36,264 nucleotides of DNA from NCBI GenBank assembly GCA_944391835.1, contig CALXVA010000006.1:1-36264 (forward strand), given 5' to 3'. This document shows, piece after piece, positions 28,013 through 34,948 of this stretch; position 1 is the first letter of the stretch, and each line of letters starts with the position of its first letter. This stretch comes from an uncultured Clostridia bacterium. Lineage in GTDB: Bacteria > Bacillota > Clostridia > TANB77 > CAG-508. The notes under the pieces were generated by a model. That model was given only the letters and a program-made list of their open reading frames with translations. It made no database searches and was not told where the DNA came from. The position numbers and the translations under genes were made by a program.

Positions 28013-28042
28013 CTCTCCTTACCAAAAGAATGGTAAGGAGAG
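28013..28042 (-). terminator. Terminator of truncated cassette 4
   Basis: A perfect 12-bp stem (28013-28024 with 28031-28042) has a 6-base loop; reading on the minus strand it is followed by TATTTATTTTAT. It begins 8 bases after the stop codon of the remnant, the same layout as in the three complete cassettes. Confidence 0.8.
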
Positions 28043-28050
28043 AAAGGAGG

Positions 28051-28221
28051 TTAACGGAGAGTATAGTTCTCTGTGAAGTTGTACGCAATCAATGCGTCGC
28101 GACTATGACCACTCATAAACAAGCCGTCCTTAAACGGTACTCCGTACCGCATCTGACCCTGAAGATGATAGTATGCTTGCTTGAGGCCAATCCACTCTAC
28201 ATCGTTAATCCTTTCCTGCAA
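28051..28221 (-). pseudogene. 5'-truncated Nudix-like cassette gene (cassette 4 remnant)
   Basis: The last 56 codons of a gene related to the three upstream. It contains IGLKQAYYHLQGQM and VPFKDGLFM, matching DLKDAYYLLKNQI and KPFKDGLYL of the protein at 28920-29474. Reading upstream, the frame meets TGA just before 28221; a TTG at 28219-28221 is the only possible start and has no SD. The fragment begins 10 bases from the previous cassette's terminator, so the promoter, leader and first two thirds are missing. It has an in-frame CGG (ATG CGG TAC). Most likely this is a deletion remnant and not expressed on its own. Confidence 0.75.
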
Positions 28222-28230
28222 TCAAATGAA

Positions 28231-28257
28231 TCCCCCCACCAGATTCTGGTGGGGGGA
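28231..28257 (-). terminator. Terminator of Nudix-like cassette 3
   Basis: A perfect, very G+C-rich 12-bp stem (28231-28242 with 28246-28257) has a 3-base loop, starting 7 bases after the stop codon. The following minus-strand bases are ATTCATTT, a weak U-tract. Confidence 0.8.
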
Positions 28258-28264
28258 TAGGAGA

Positions 28265-28777
28265 TTAGCCGAGAAGCTTCATTGTGTGAAGGATCGAGAG
28301 AGTGACCAACGAGTGAAGATCGAGGAGTTTATCCTCTTTGAAATCCTCATCGTGTACCATCTGCTTACTCAAGAGATAGTATGCCTCTCGAACAGAAAGC
28401 CAGTACAACTCCTGACCGCCTTCAGTAGAAACATCAGTAGCATTATCTGCGTTAGGATCATAGCTAACGGATCCCATGCAGATAAATTCTTCTGTTTCTC
28501 CTACCGGAAGAATTTTGGACGGAACGAGCGGAAAAGTCATTTCGTCCTTGAAATCTTTGTGCAAGAGTTCCTTGACAAGTCTCTTTGCAATAGCGGGAGC
28601 AGAACGCCATAGGCAAACTGCATTGGGAAGAGAGAAAACCTCAACTTCGACTTCGGTTCCGGAAGAAACGTCAATGGTGTCAATCATCTGCTTGACCATA
28701 AGCAGTTGCTTCACTCGATTAACTTCTCTTGTTACTACGACGTTTACATGATTGCTTATATTACTTTGCCGTTTCAT
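28265..28777 (-). CDS. Diverged Nudix-like cassette protein 3
   Basis: A 170-residue soluble protein. Its C-terminal part (LYWLSVREAYYLLSKQM, then DFKEDKLL) is clearly homologous to the proteins of the neighbouring cassettes, but the region where the Nudix box should lie (about residues 58-80, APAIAKRLVKELLHKD) keeps none of the catalytic glutamates in the expected pattern. Hydrolase activity is therefore unlikely; a binding or regulatory role is possible but unproven. The start has AAAGGAGAT about eight bases upstream. Codon use is unlike the rest of the window, with CCG, CTC and GTC common, and codon 3 is an in-frame CGG. It has its own promoter and terminator and is monocistronic. Confidence 0.7.
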   Translation of the reverse strand: MKRQSNISNHVNVVVTREVNRVKQLLMVKQMIDTIDVSSGTEVEVEVFSLPNAVCLWRSAPAIAKRLVKELLHKDFKDEMTFPLVPSKILPVGETEEFICMGSVSYDPNADNATDVSTEGGQELYWLSVREAYYLLSKQMVHDEDFKEDKLLDLHSLVTLSILHTMKLLG

Positions 28778-28829
28778 AGTACAATATCTCCTTTCGTACT
28801 ATACCTAAGTGTGGGTATCGAACGCTTTT

Positions 28830-28858
28830 ATTATACTACTATTTACATAAAAAAGCAA
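28830..28858 (-). promoter_or_regulatory. Cassette 3 promoter
   Basis: On the minus strand TTGCTT (28853-28858), 17 bases, TATAAT (28830-28835). The -35 is followed by TTTT as in the other two cassettes. A tacc/ggta stem-loop at 28802-28817 begins 12 bases after the -10. Confidence 0.8.
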
Positions 28859-28880
28859 TAGAATTGAAAAAATAAAAACA

Positions 28881-28909
28881 CCCCTTTCACTAAGGCATAG
28901 TGAAAGGGG
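28881..28909 (-). terminator. Terminator of Nudix-like cassette 2
   Basis: A perfect 12-bp stem (28881-28892 with 28898-28909) has a 5-base loop and is followed on the minus strand by TGTTTTTATTTTTT. This is a strong intrinsic terminator 10 bases after the stop codon. Confidence 0.9.
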
Positions 28910-28919
28910 AAAAAGGAGC

Positions 28920-29474
28920 TTACTCTTCTACAAATTTATAAATGCGAAGAGCATTACTGCTCATACCACCAAGGTACAAGCCATCCTTAAAGGGCTTATC
29001 ATACTTAATTTGATTTTTAAGCAGGTAATATGCGTCCTTAAGGTCGACCAGACGTACCTGACTATTGGGCGTATTGAGAAAAGTCTGCACTCTTCCAAAT
29101 ACCACCTGCAAATTCGTATCAGCTTTCGGATTAAGCTGATTCGGGCCTTGAGTAAGCAGAACAGCATCCTCAAGATTCAGGTTGGTTTCCTTTTTCACAA
29201 CTTCTTCAGCTACTTGCATAACGCTTTCACGAGGATTAAAAGTACTAAAAGGAATCTCGTAAAACCATTGACCAACAGCAGGCTGAAAAGTAGGAAGCAC
29301 AACGAGCTTGTTACGTTCGTTAAGAACTACGACAGATACTATCGGATTAGTTTTGATAATTTCTACGTTAATCCGATGTTTGTCTCTGTCCTGAGAGGTG
29401 TATGTTGCGTAAGAAGCAACATACTCGGAATTTACTAACAAATCCTGCGAATTTGTAAGTGTGTAGTTTCTCAT
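28920..29474 (-). CDS. Nudix-like cassette protein 2 with decayed Nudix box
   Basis: A 184-residue protein with a Nudix-type fold by pattern: an INVEIIKTNPIVSVVVLN strand pair, WFYEIPF where ADP-ribose-pyrophosphatase-like members have the (W/E)LPGG turn, then RESVMQVAEEVVKKETNL over residues 82-99. Against GX5EX7REUXEEXGU the glycine, the arginine, two glutamates and the last glycine are replaced (E91, V92, K95, N98), so the metal site is incomplete. The C-terminus DLKDAYYLLKNQ and KPFKDGLYLGGMSSNAL is shared with the other cassettes. The start has AAAAAGGAGAT seven bases upstream. Codon 34 is an in-frame CGG followed by A, read through. Function unknown. Confidence 0.75.
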   Translation of the reverse strand: MRNYTLTNSQDLLVNSEYVASYATYTSQDRDKHRINVEIIKTNPIVSVVVLNERNKLVVLPTFQPAVGQWFYEIPFSTFNPRESVMQVAEEVVKKETNLNLEDAVLLTQGPNQLNPKADTNLQVVFGRVQTFLNTPNSQVRLVDLKDAYYLLKNQIKYDKPFKDGLYLGGMSSNALRIYKFVEE

Positions 29475-29520
29475 TTTGCTATCTCCTTTTTATGTATTTG
29501 ACCAATTGGGCCGTAGAATA

Positions 29521-29549
29521 ATTATACAACATTACAAAGAAAAAAGCAA
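29521..29549 (-). promoter_or_regulatory. Cassette 2 promoter
   Basis: TTGCTT (29544-29549), 17-base spacer, TATAAT (29521-29526) on the minus strand. A ggcc/ggtc stem-loop (29500-29512, one G-U pair) begins 8 bases after the -10, so it would form the very 5' end of the mRNA. Confidence 0.85.
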
Positions 29550-29563
29550 TATATTATGTAAAA

Positions 29564-29592
29564 TCCCTCCTACCACAACGTGACAGGAGGGA
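29564..29592 (-). terminator. Terminator of Nudix-like cassette 1
   Basis: TCCCTCCT and AGGAGGGA form an 8-bp stem, extended by three inner pairs after a mismatch; TTTTAC follows on the minus strand. It begins 5 bases after the stop codon. Confidence 0.8.
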
Positions 29593-29597
29593 AGAGA

Positions 29598-29999
29598 TTA
29601 TACTTGATTCAGAAGTTTATTCGCGAACAAAGCATTGATTGAGTTAGGCTCAATATAGGAGCCGTCTTCAAAAAACGAGCCATTGGACATTTGTACCATA
29701 GCATTATGCAAAACAGGGGCTTCGTACATCCAAACACCTTTAAGCTCAGCATTGGCGCCAACTTTGCCAATGACAACGTTAAACCAAGAAGCACTACTAC
29801 TGTCAGGACAATAGCGAATTGTTGATTCTACATTAAGAGTAGAACCTTCCTGTTCAAAGAATACGCGCTTTGCACATTCTTCGAGAGACTCACCTTTCTG
29901 ACAAATTCCGTTAGGAAGTTGCCAAAGCCAATTTTGCCTGTAGAGGAATATCTGCCCATATTTGTTATAGGCAATAACCAATACTAGCCGTTCTCTCAT
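29598..29999 (-). CDS. Nudix-like cassette protein 1 (nearest to a true Nudix hydrolase)
   Basis: A 133-residue protein. WQLPNGICQKGESLEECAKR fits the Nudix box start: G31, E37 and R45 are in place, E49 and G52 follow, but the two other catalytic glutamates are V46 and Q50. Partial or lost hydrolase activity is expected. The C-terminus (WMYEAPVLHNAMVQM, then FFEDGSYIEPNSINAL) aligns with the shared cassette tail. The start has GAAAGGAGAT about eight bases upstream. Codon 4 is CGG before C, and a +1 shift there would give GGC TAG, so the gene depends on reading CGG in frame. Function unknown; nucleotide binding is the natural guess. Confidence 0.78.
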   Translation of the reverse strand: MRERLVLVIAYNKYGQIFLYRQNWLWQLPNGICQKGESLEECAKRVFFEQEGSTLNVESTIRYCPDSSSASWFNVVIGKVGANAELKGVWMYEAPVLHNAMVQMSNGSFFEDGSYIEPNSINALFANKLLNQV

Positions 30000-30049
30000 T
30001 GTTATAATCTCCTTTCAAAAAAGATGACCTAAAAATTGGTCGTGTACAT

Positions 30050-30078
30050 ATTATATAACCATTATACGTAAAAAGCAA
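30050..30078 (-). promoter_or_regulatory. Cassette 1 promoter
   Basis: TTGCTT (30073-30078), 17 bases, TATAAT (30050-30055) on the minus strand, followed after 8 bases by a gacc/ggtc stem-loop (30026-30041). It is divergent from the lepA promoter 31 bases away. Confidence 0.85.
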
Positions 30079-30108
30079 GCAGTTATGCTACAAATAATCA
30101 AACTATTG

Positions 30109-30137
30109 TTGACAAAAATTAGTAAAATCAATATAAT
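30109..30137 (+). promoter_or_regulatory. lepA operon promoter
   Basis: Consensus TTGACA (30109-30114) and TATAAT (30132-30137) with 17-base spacing, 94 bases before lepA. Confidence 0.85.
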
Positions 30138-30231
30138 TATGGAAGAAAAAAGTAGGCTTAAAATGTAATATAGATTGTGCTGATGAATAAAACAGAAACC
30201 AAAATTACCAGAAAGGATTGATACTAATTAA

Positions 30232-32043
30232 ATGCAAGACAAAAAGAAATATATAAGAAACTTTAGCATAATAGCTCATATAGACCACGGTAAATCAACA
30301 TTAGCAGACAGACTTATTGAAATGACAGGAGTGCTTTCAAGCCGTGAAATGGAAAGCCAAGTATTAGACAATATGGACATCGAAAGAGAAAGAGGAATAA
30401 CCATTAAGTCTCAAGCTGTTAAAATGATATATAAAGCTAAAGATGGAAATGAATACGAACTTAATTTAATAGATACACCAGGGCACGTAGACTTTAATTA
30501 TGAGGTGTCTAGAAGTTTGGCTGCATGTGATGGAGCAATTTTAGTTGTAGATAGCACACAAGGAGTAGAAGCACAAACTCTTGCAAATGTGTATTTAGCA
30601 ATAGATAATAATTTGGAAATTTTACCAGTTATAAACAAAGTAGACTTGCCTAATGCAAGGCCAGACGAAGTCAAAAAAGAAATTGAAGATATAATAGGAA
30701 TTCCAGCACAAGATGCACCTTGCATATCTGCTAAAACAGGGTTAAATGTGGATGAAGTATTAGAAAGAATTGTAACAGACCTTCCAGCTCCAACAGGAGA
30801 TGAAAATGCACCATTAAAATGCTTAATATTTGACTCTATATATAATGATTACAAAGGAGCTATTGCTTATGTTAGAGTAAAAGATGGAACTGTTAAAGTC
30901 GGAGACGAAATATTGCTAATGTCAAACAACAAAATCTTTACAGTAACAGAAGTGGGATATTTTGAACCAGGAAGTTATTCTCCTTCCGACAAACTAGAAG
31001 CGGGAGAAGTTGGATATATTGCAGCAAGCATAAAAAGTTTATCAGACATTAGAGTCGGAGATACTATTACTTTAAAGGAAAATAAAGCAAAGGAAGCCTT
31101 ACCTGGATATAAAAAAGTAAATCCAATGGTTTATTGTGGAATTTATCCTGTAGATGGAAGTGACTATGAAAATTTAAAAGTAGCATTAGAAAAATTACAA
31201 CTAAATGATGCAGCTTTAGAGTATGAACCAGAATCTTCAGGAGCATTAGGTTTTGGATTTAGGTGTGGATTTTTAGGTTTACTTCACTTAGAGATAATTG
31301 AGGAAAGATTAGATAGAGAATTTGATTTAAGTCTAATTACAACATCACCATCAGTTATATATAAAGTACACAAAACAGATGGTGAAATAATTGAACTATA
31401 TAATCCATCAGATTTGCCACCAACAAGCGAAATATCATATATGGAAGAACCAATGGTACAGGCAGAGATTTTGACACCAAAGGAGTTTGTTGGAAATATA
31501 ATGGAAATTTGTCAAAATAGACGTGGAATCTATGTAGATATGAAATATTTAGACGAAAATAGAGTAACTCTAATATATGAGCTTCCATTAAATGAAATAA
31601 TATATGACTTTTTTGACCAACTAAAATCTAGAACTAAAGGCTATGCCTCATTTGATTATGAGTTTAAAGAATATAAACGTTCTGATTTAGTTAAACTAGA
31701 TATACATGTAAATGGTGAGGCAGTAGATGCCCTTTCGTTTATAGTGCATAAGGACAACAGCTATGAACGTGGAAGAAAAATGGTAGAAAAATTAAAACAA
31801 GTAATTCCAAGGCAGTTATTCGTAATTCCTATTCAAGCTGTTATTGGAGGCAAAGTTATTGCAAGAGAGACTATATCTGCATTAAGAAAAGACGTTTTAG
31901 CAAAATGTTATGGTGGAGATATTACAAGAAAGAAAAAATTGCTAGAAAAACAAAAACGTGGTAAAAAGAAAATGAGACAAATAGGAAATGTGGAAATTCC
32001 ACAGGAGGCTTTTCTTAGTGTTCTTAAATTAGATGAGGAATAG
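30232..32043 (+). CDS. lepA: Elongation factor 4 (back-translocating GTPase)
   Basis: A 603-residue translational GTPase that acts on the ribosome, associated with back-translocation and with 30S maturation. Seen: P-loop AHIDHGKS (15-22), the switch I region [18 protein letters not shown] and the [10 protein letters not shown]5 region; then the EF-G-like domains and the LepA-specific C-terminal domain with [20 protein letters not shown] and the QEAFLSVLK end. Length is normal. The ribosome site AAAGGA is about 14 bases before ATG 30232, longer than usual, but the N-terminal sequence fits this start. No in-frame CGG occurs in the 603 codons. It heads a plus-strand run that continues through rlmB. 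Confidence 0.98.
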   Translation: MQDKKKYIRNFSIIAHIDHGKSTLADRLIEMTGVLSSREMESQVLDNMDIERERGITIKSQAVKMIYKAKDGNEYELNLIDTPGHVDFNYEVSRSLAACDGAILVVDSTQGVEAQTLANVYLAIDNNLEILPVINKVDLPNARPDEVKKEIEDIIGIPAQDAPCISAKTGLNVDEVLERIVTDLPAPTGDENAPLKCLIFDSIYNDYKGAIAYVRVKDGTVKVGDEILLMSNNKIFTVTEVGYFEPGSYSPSDKLEAGEVGYIAASIKSLSDIRVGDTITLKENKAKEALPGYKKVNPMVYCGIYPVDGSDYENLKVALEKLQLNDAALEYEPESSGALGFGFRCGFLGLLHLEIIEERLDREFDLSLITTSPSVIYKVHKTDGEIIELYNPSDLPPTSEISYMEEPMVQAEILTPKEFVGNIMEICQNRRGIYVDMKYLDENRVTLIYELPLNEIIYDFFDQLKSRTKGYASFDYEFKEYKRSDLVKLDIHVNGEAVDALSFIVHKDNSYERGRKMVEKLKQVIPRQLFVIPIQAVIGGKVIARETISALRKDVLAKCYGGDITRKKKLLEKQKRGKKKMRQIGNVEIPQEAFLSVLKLDEE

Positions 32044-32129
32044 GGTGCAAGTGAAAGATAATTGCTAAGAGAAGAAAGATAACAGAAAAATGTCTAGTGT
32101 TGTTAAAATATAGAAAAAGAAGGGAAATC

Positions 32130-32501
32130 ATGAAAAGAATAGTATTATGTGGCAGTATGAAATTGAAAGAAAAAATATTTGAAGTAGAAGAATATTTAAA
32201 AAATAAAGGATATGAAGTAGTTACACCGAAAGAATTTAGAGTGAAAATGACAAAAGGAGATGCTGCTAAATTACATTTTGATGAAATTACAAATGAAAAA
32301 ACAGATATGGTTTTAGCAGTTAATGTAACAAAAAATGAAATAAAAAATTATATCGGACCAAATACATTTGCAGAAATAGCAATGGCATTTTATTTTAATA
32401 AAAAGATTTATTTATTAAATGATATTTACGAACCATATAGAGACGAGTTAGAAGGCTGGAAAGCTATTGCATTAAAAGGTAATTTAGAAGATATAATATA
32501 A
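32130..32501 (+). CDS. Nucleoside 2-deoxyribosyltransferase-like protein
   Basis: A 123-residue protein resembling the small Rossmann-like nucleoside 2-deoxyribosyltransferase/DUF4406 group: MKRIVLCGSMK at the N-terminus, GYEVVTPKEF, a DEITNEKTDMVLAVN strand with the usual D-xV-xxxN, then IGPNTFAEIAMAFYFNKKIYLLND. I start at ATG 32130, after AGAAGGGAAATC; a longer in-frame ATG at 32097 lacks a ribosome site. Proteins of this shape are common and mostly uncharacterised, so the reaction is not claimed. It lies between lepA and rlmB with the same orientation and short gaps. Confidence 0.7.
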   Translation: MKRIVLCGSMKLKEKIFEVEEYLKNKGYEVVTPKEFRVKMTKGDAAKLHFDEITNEKTDMVLAVNVTKNEIKNYIGPNTFAEIAMAFYFNKKIYLLNDIYEPYRDELEGWKAIALKGNLEDII

Positions 32502-32555
32502 AGGTTTATAGATAAAACCTTAAAAATCTAAATATTACAATCAAGGAATAAAAAA

Positions 32556-33324
32556 ATGGAGAAAAATAAAAGAAATTTTTCAGAAAATGAATTTAATGAC
32601 CAAGTAGAGGGCAGAAATGCTGTTCTTGAACTTTTAGAATCTGGCAGAGATATAAATAAAATATATGTATCAGAAGGAGAAAAACATGGTTCAATAAATA
32701 AAATAATAGCCATTGCAAGAGAAAGAAAGATAATTATAAATGAAATAAGCAAAGCTAAACTAAATCAAATGGCACAAACAGAGAATAATCAGGGGGTAAT
32801 AGCAATTGTACCACCATTTGACTATTGTGATGTAGACGATATTTTACAAACAGCAAAAGATAGAAATGAAAAGCCTTTTATTCTAATTTTAGATGGAATA
32901 GAAGATCCACATAATTTAGGTTCGATAATTAGAACGGCTGAAACAGCAGGAGTACATGGAGTTATAATACCAAAAAGAAGAGCTTGCCGGAGTAAACAGT
33001 ACTGTAGCTAAAGTATCAGCAGGAGCGGTAGAATACATGAAAATAGCAAGAGTAAATAATCTAAATGATACAATAAATTATTTAAAAGAAAATGATGTAT
33101 GGATATGTGGAACAGAAATGAATACTGATAAGTATTATTATGACGAAGATTATACAGGAGGAATTGGAATAGTAATTGGAAGCGAAGGTTTTGGAATGAG
33201 TAGATTAGTAAAAGAAAATTGCGACTTCTTAGTAAAAATACCTATGAAAGGAAAAATAACATCATTAAATGCATCTGTATCTGCCGGAATAATTATGTAT
33301 GAGGTTGTGAAACAAAGAAAATAA
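32556..33324 (+). CDS. rlmB: RlmB-type 23S rRNA 2'-O-methyltransferase, requires +1 shift at CGG 32988
   Basis: A SPOUT (TrmH-family) methyltransferase of 255 residues when joined; RlmB methylates the ribose of G2251 in the 23S peptidyltransferase loop. Part one has the substrate-binding domain from EGRNAVLELL and SPOUT motif 1, GIEDPHNLGSIIRTAE. Part two has motif 2 IVIGSEGFGMS and motif 3 IPMKGKITSLNASVSAG. Between them frame zero reads PKRRAC CGG AGT and stops at 33011. Dropping the C gives PKRRACGVNSTVAKVSAGA, the family's very conserved RR(S/A)xGVxxxVxKxSAGA segment, with the glycine exactly at GGA. The shift sits mid-domain, so only the joined product could be active. Confidence 0.85.
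32988..32991 (+). other. CGGA +1 frameshift site in rlmB
   Basis: Codon 145 is in-frame CGG followed by A; the P-site codon is TGC. Skipping the C gives GGA, the invariant glycine after the RR motif. The zero frame stops seven codons later. Confidence 0.7.
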
Positions 33325-33362
33325 GGTTAGTATCTTATAAATATTACAAAGGAGAAATTATT

Positions 33363-34844
33363 ATGAATAATTCTAGAAAAAGCCTAAAAATAGCTATACC
33401 CGTTCCAATTTTAATTTTAGTTGTAATAGCTATAATAATTGCAATAATATTTTTTGCTCTAAACTCGAGTGAGTCTAATGAAGAATTGTTTTGGAAATAT
33501 TTTACGCAGGCAGGAGATGCAACACAAGTTATATTAAATGACAAACTAAATGCTCAAGAAAATTTTAAACAAACAAACTCGTATACATCTAACGGAAATA
33601 TAGAAGTTATTTTAGTTCAAGGAGAAGTTAGTTCAAAACGATTTAATGTTTCAACTAACGTAAGACATGATGCAAATACAAATAGAACGCATGCTGATGT
33701 AACATTGAAAAATGGTGAGCTCGATGTATTTAACATATCTTATTTAAATAGCAATAATATATATGGAATAAAATGTGATGATGTTTTTGGAAGTTATATA
33801 GGGATACAAAATACTAATTTAACAGCACTTGGAGCTAGTTATGGTATAGACAACGTACCAGATACTATAGACAAAAATAATTATATTAACCTGTTTGAAC
33901 TAACCGATGCTCAAAAACAGCATCTAGCAGACATATATTTACCTATAATAATGCAACATATAACTTCGGAATTATACCAAAAAACAGAAGAAACTATAGA
34001 AATAAACGGAACAAGTTACAATACCAATGCATATAAAATAGAATTAACAAGCGATAATGTGTATGCAATATTAGTAGATTGCATAAATGCATTAAAAACA
34101 GATACAGAAACTTTAATGTTAATAAGTGACAAATTATCAAAATTAGGATTTGGTACCGAATATACAGATACGTCAAACTTGGTGCAAAAGCTTGATGAAT
34201 TAGTTGGACAATTACAAATTCAGGACAACCTAATTATAACTGTATATGAAAGTGATGAAACTAATATTAGAACTAATATAGTTTTGGGCTCTAAAACAAA
34301 TATTACTTATGATAGAATAGGAAATATTAGTAATTTTAATGCCGATATATCATATCAAACAGCAATAAATGAAGAGGTTGGGGAAGAAATAATTGACCTT
34401 AATACTCTAGCACAAACATCAAGTACCACAACAAGAATTATAATAAATAAGAATATTAATGAAAATACAACCACAAGTAACATACAGATTATACCTGATG
34501 TACAAAATTTAGAAGAGGACATAAACATACAAATAAATATGGGAGCTGTGCAGAATGATAACATTACTAATTCTTGCTCAATAACAATAAATAAAGTAGA
34601 AAATGAAAAGCAATATACTACAACTATAACATACAATAATAATATAGCAAAAGCAGACACGGTAGAAGAAATAGAAGAACTATCTGGAAACAACACTGCC
34701 ATAGTTAATAATTATACTCCAGAACAATTTACAATATTTATTAAAACATGGACCAATATATTTATAGATACACTATCAGAAAAAATGACTACACTTGGTT
34801 TAGAGGAAATCTCAAATGAGTTAAACCAAATAAATATAGAATAA
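33363..34844 (+). CDS. Membrane-anchored extracellular protein of unknown function
   Basis: A 493-residue protein I do not recognise. A short basic N-terminus (NNSRKSLK) is followed by one strongly hydrophobic helix (about residues 10-33), so it is probably a type II anchored protein with a 455-residue extracellular part. That part is rich in Asn, Thr and Ile, alternates strands and polar turns (for example GNIEVILVQGEVSSKRF), and has almost no cysteine, typical of surface proteins of this kind of organism. GGAG lies eight bases before ATG. It follows rlmB by 38 bases and may share its transcript. No enzymatic motif is visible. Confidence 0.7.
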   Translation: MNNSRKSLKIAIPVPILILVVIAIIIAIIFFALNSSESNEELFWKYFTQAGDATQVILNDKLNAQENFKQTNSYTSNGNIEVILVQGEVSSKRFNVSTNVRHDANTNRTHADVTLKNGELDVFNISYLNSNNIYGIKCDDVFGSYIGIQNTNLTALGASYGIDNVPDTIDKNNYINLFELTDAQKQHLADIYLPIIMQHITSELYQKTEETIEINGTSYNTNAYKIELTSDNVYAILVDCINALKTDTETLMLISDKLSKLGFGTEYTDTSNLVQKLDELVGQLQIQDNLIITVYESDETNIRTNIVLGSKTNITYDRIGNISNFNADISYQTAINEEVGEEIIDLNTLAQTSSTTTRIIINKNINENTTTSNIQIIPDVQNLEEDINIQINMGAVQNDNITNSCSITINKVENEKQYTTTITYNNNIAKADTVEEIEELSGNNTAIVNNYTPEQFTIFIKTWTNIFIDTLSEKMTTLGLEEISNELNQINIE

Positions 34845-34948
34845 TTACAGAAAAAATATTACAGTAATATTAAATATATATTACAAATGCAAAGAATAAT
34901 TGAAAGGAAAAATAAATAGCATAAAATAAAAGCACAAAGAAGTAAAAA

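Noticed and set aside
27824-28050. T-box or other riboswitch upstream of tyrS
   Set aside because: No T-box AGGGTGGNACCGCG-like sequence on the minus strand, and the promoter leaves too short a leader.
28030-28612. Plus-strand open frames across the cassette island
   Set aside because: They overlap the minus-strand genes and terminators, lack ribosome sites, and show no protein-like pattern.
28013-29592. CRISPR array or integron attachment sites made from the repeated hairpins
   Set aside because: The hairpin sequences differ from each other, spacing equals gene length, and they behave as terminators. No integrase or cas gene is present.
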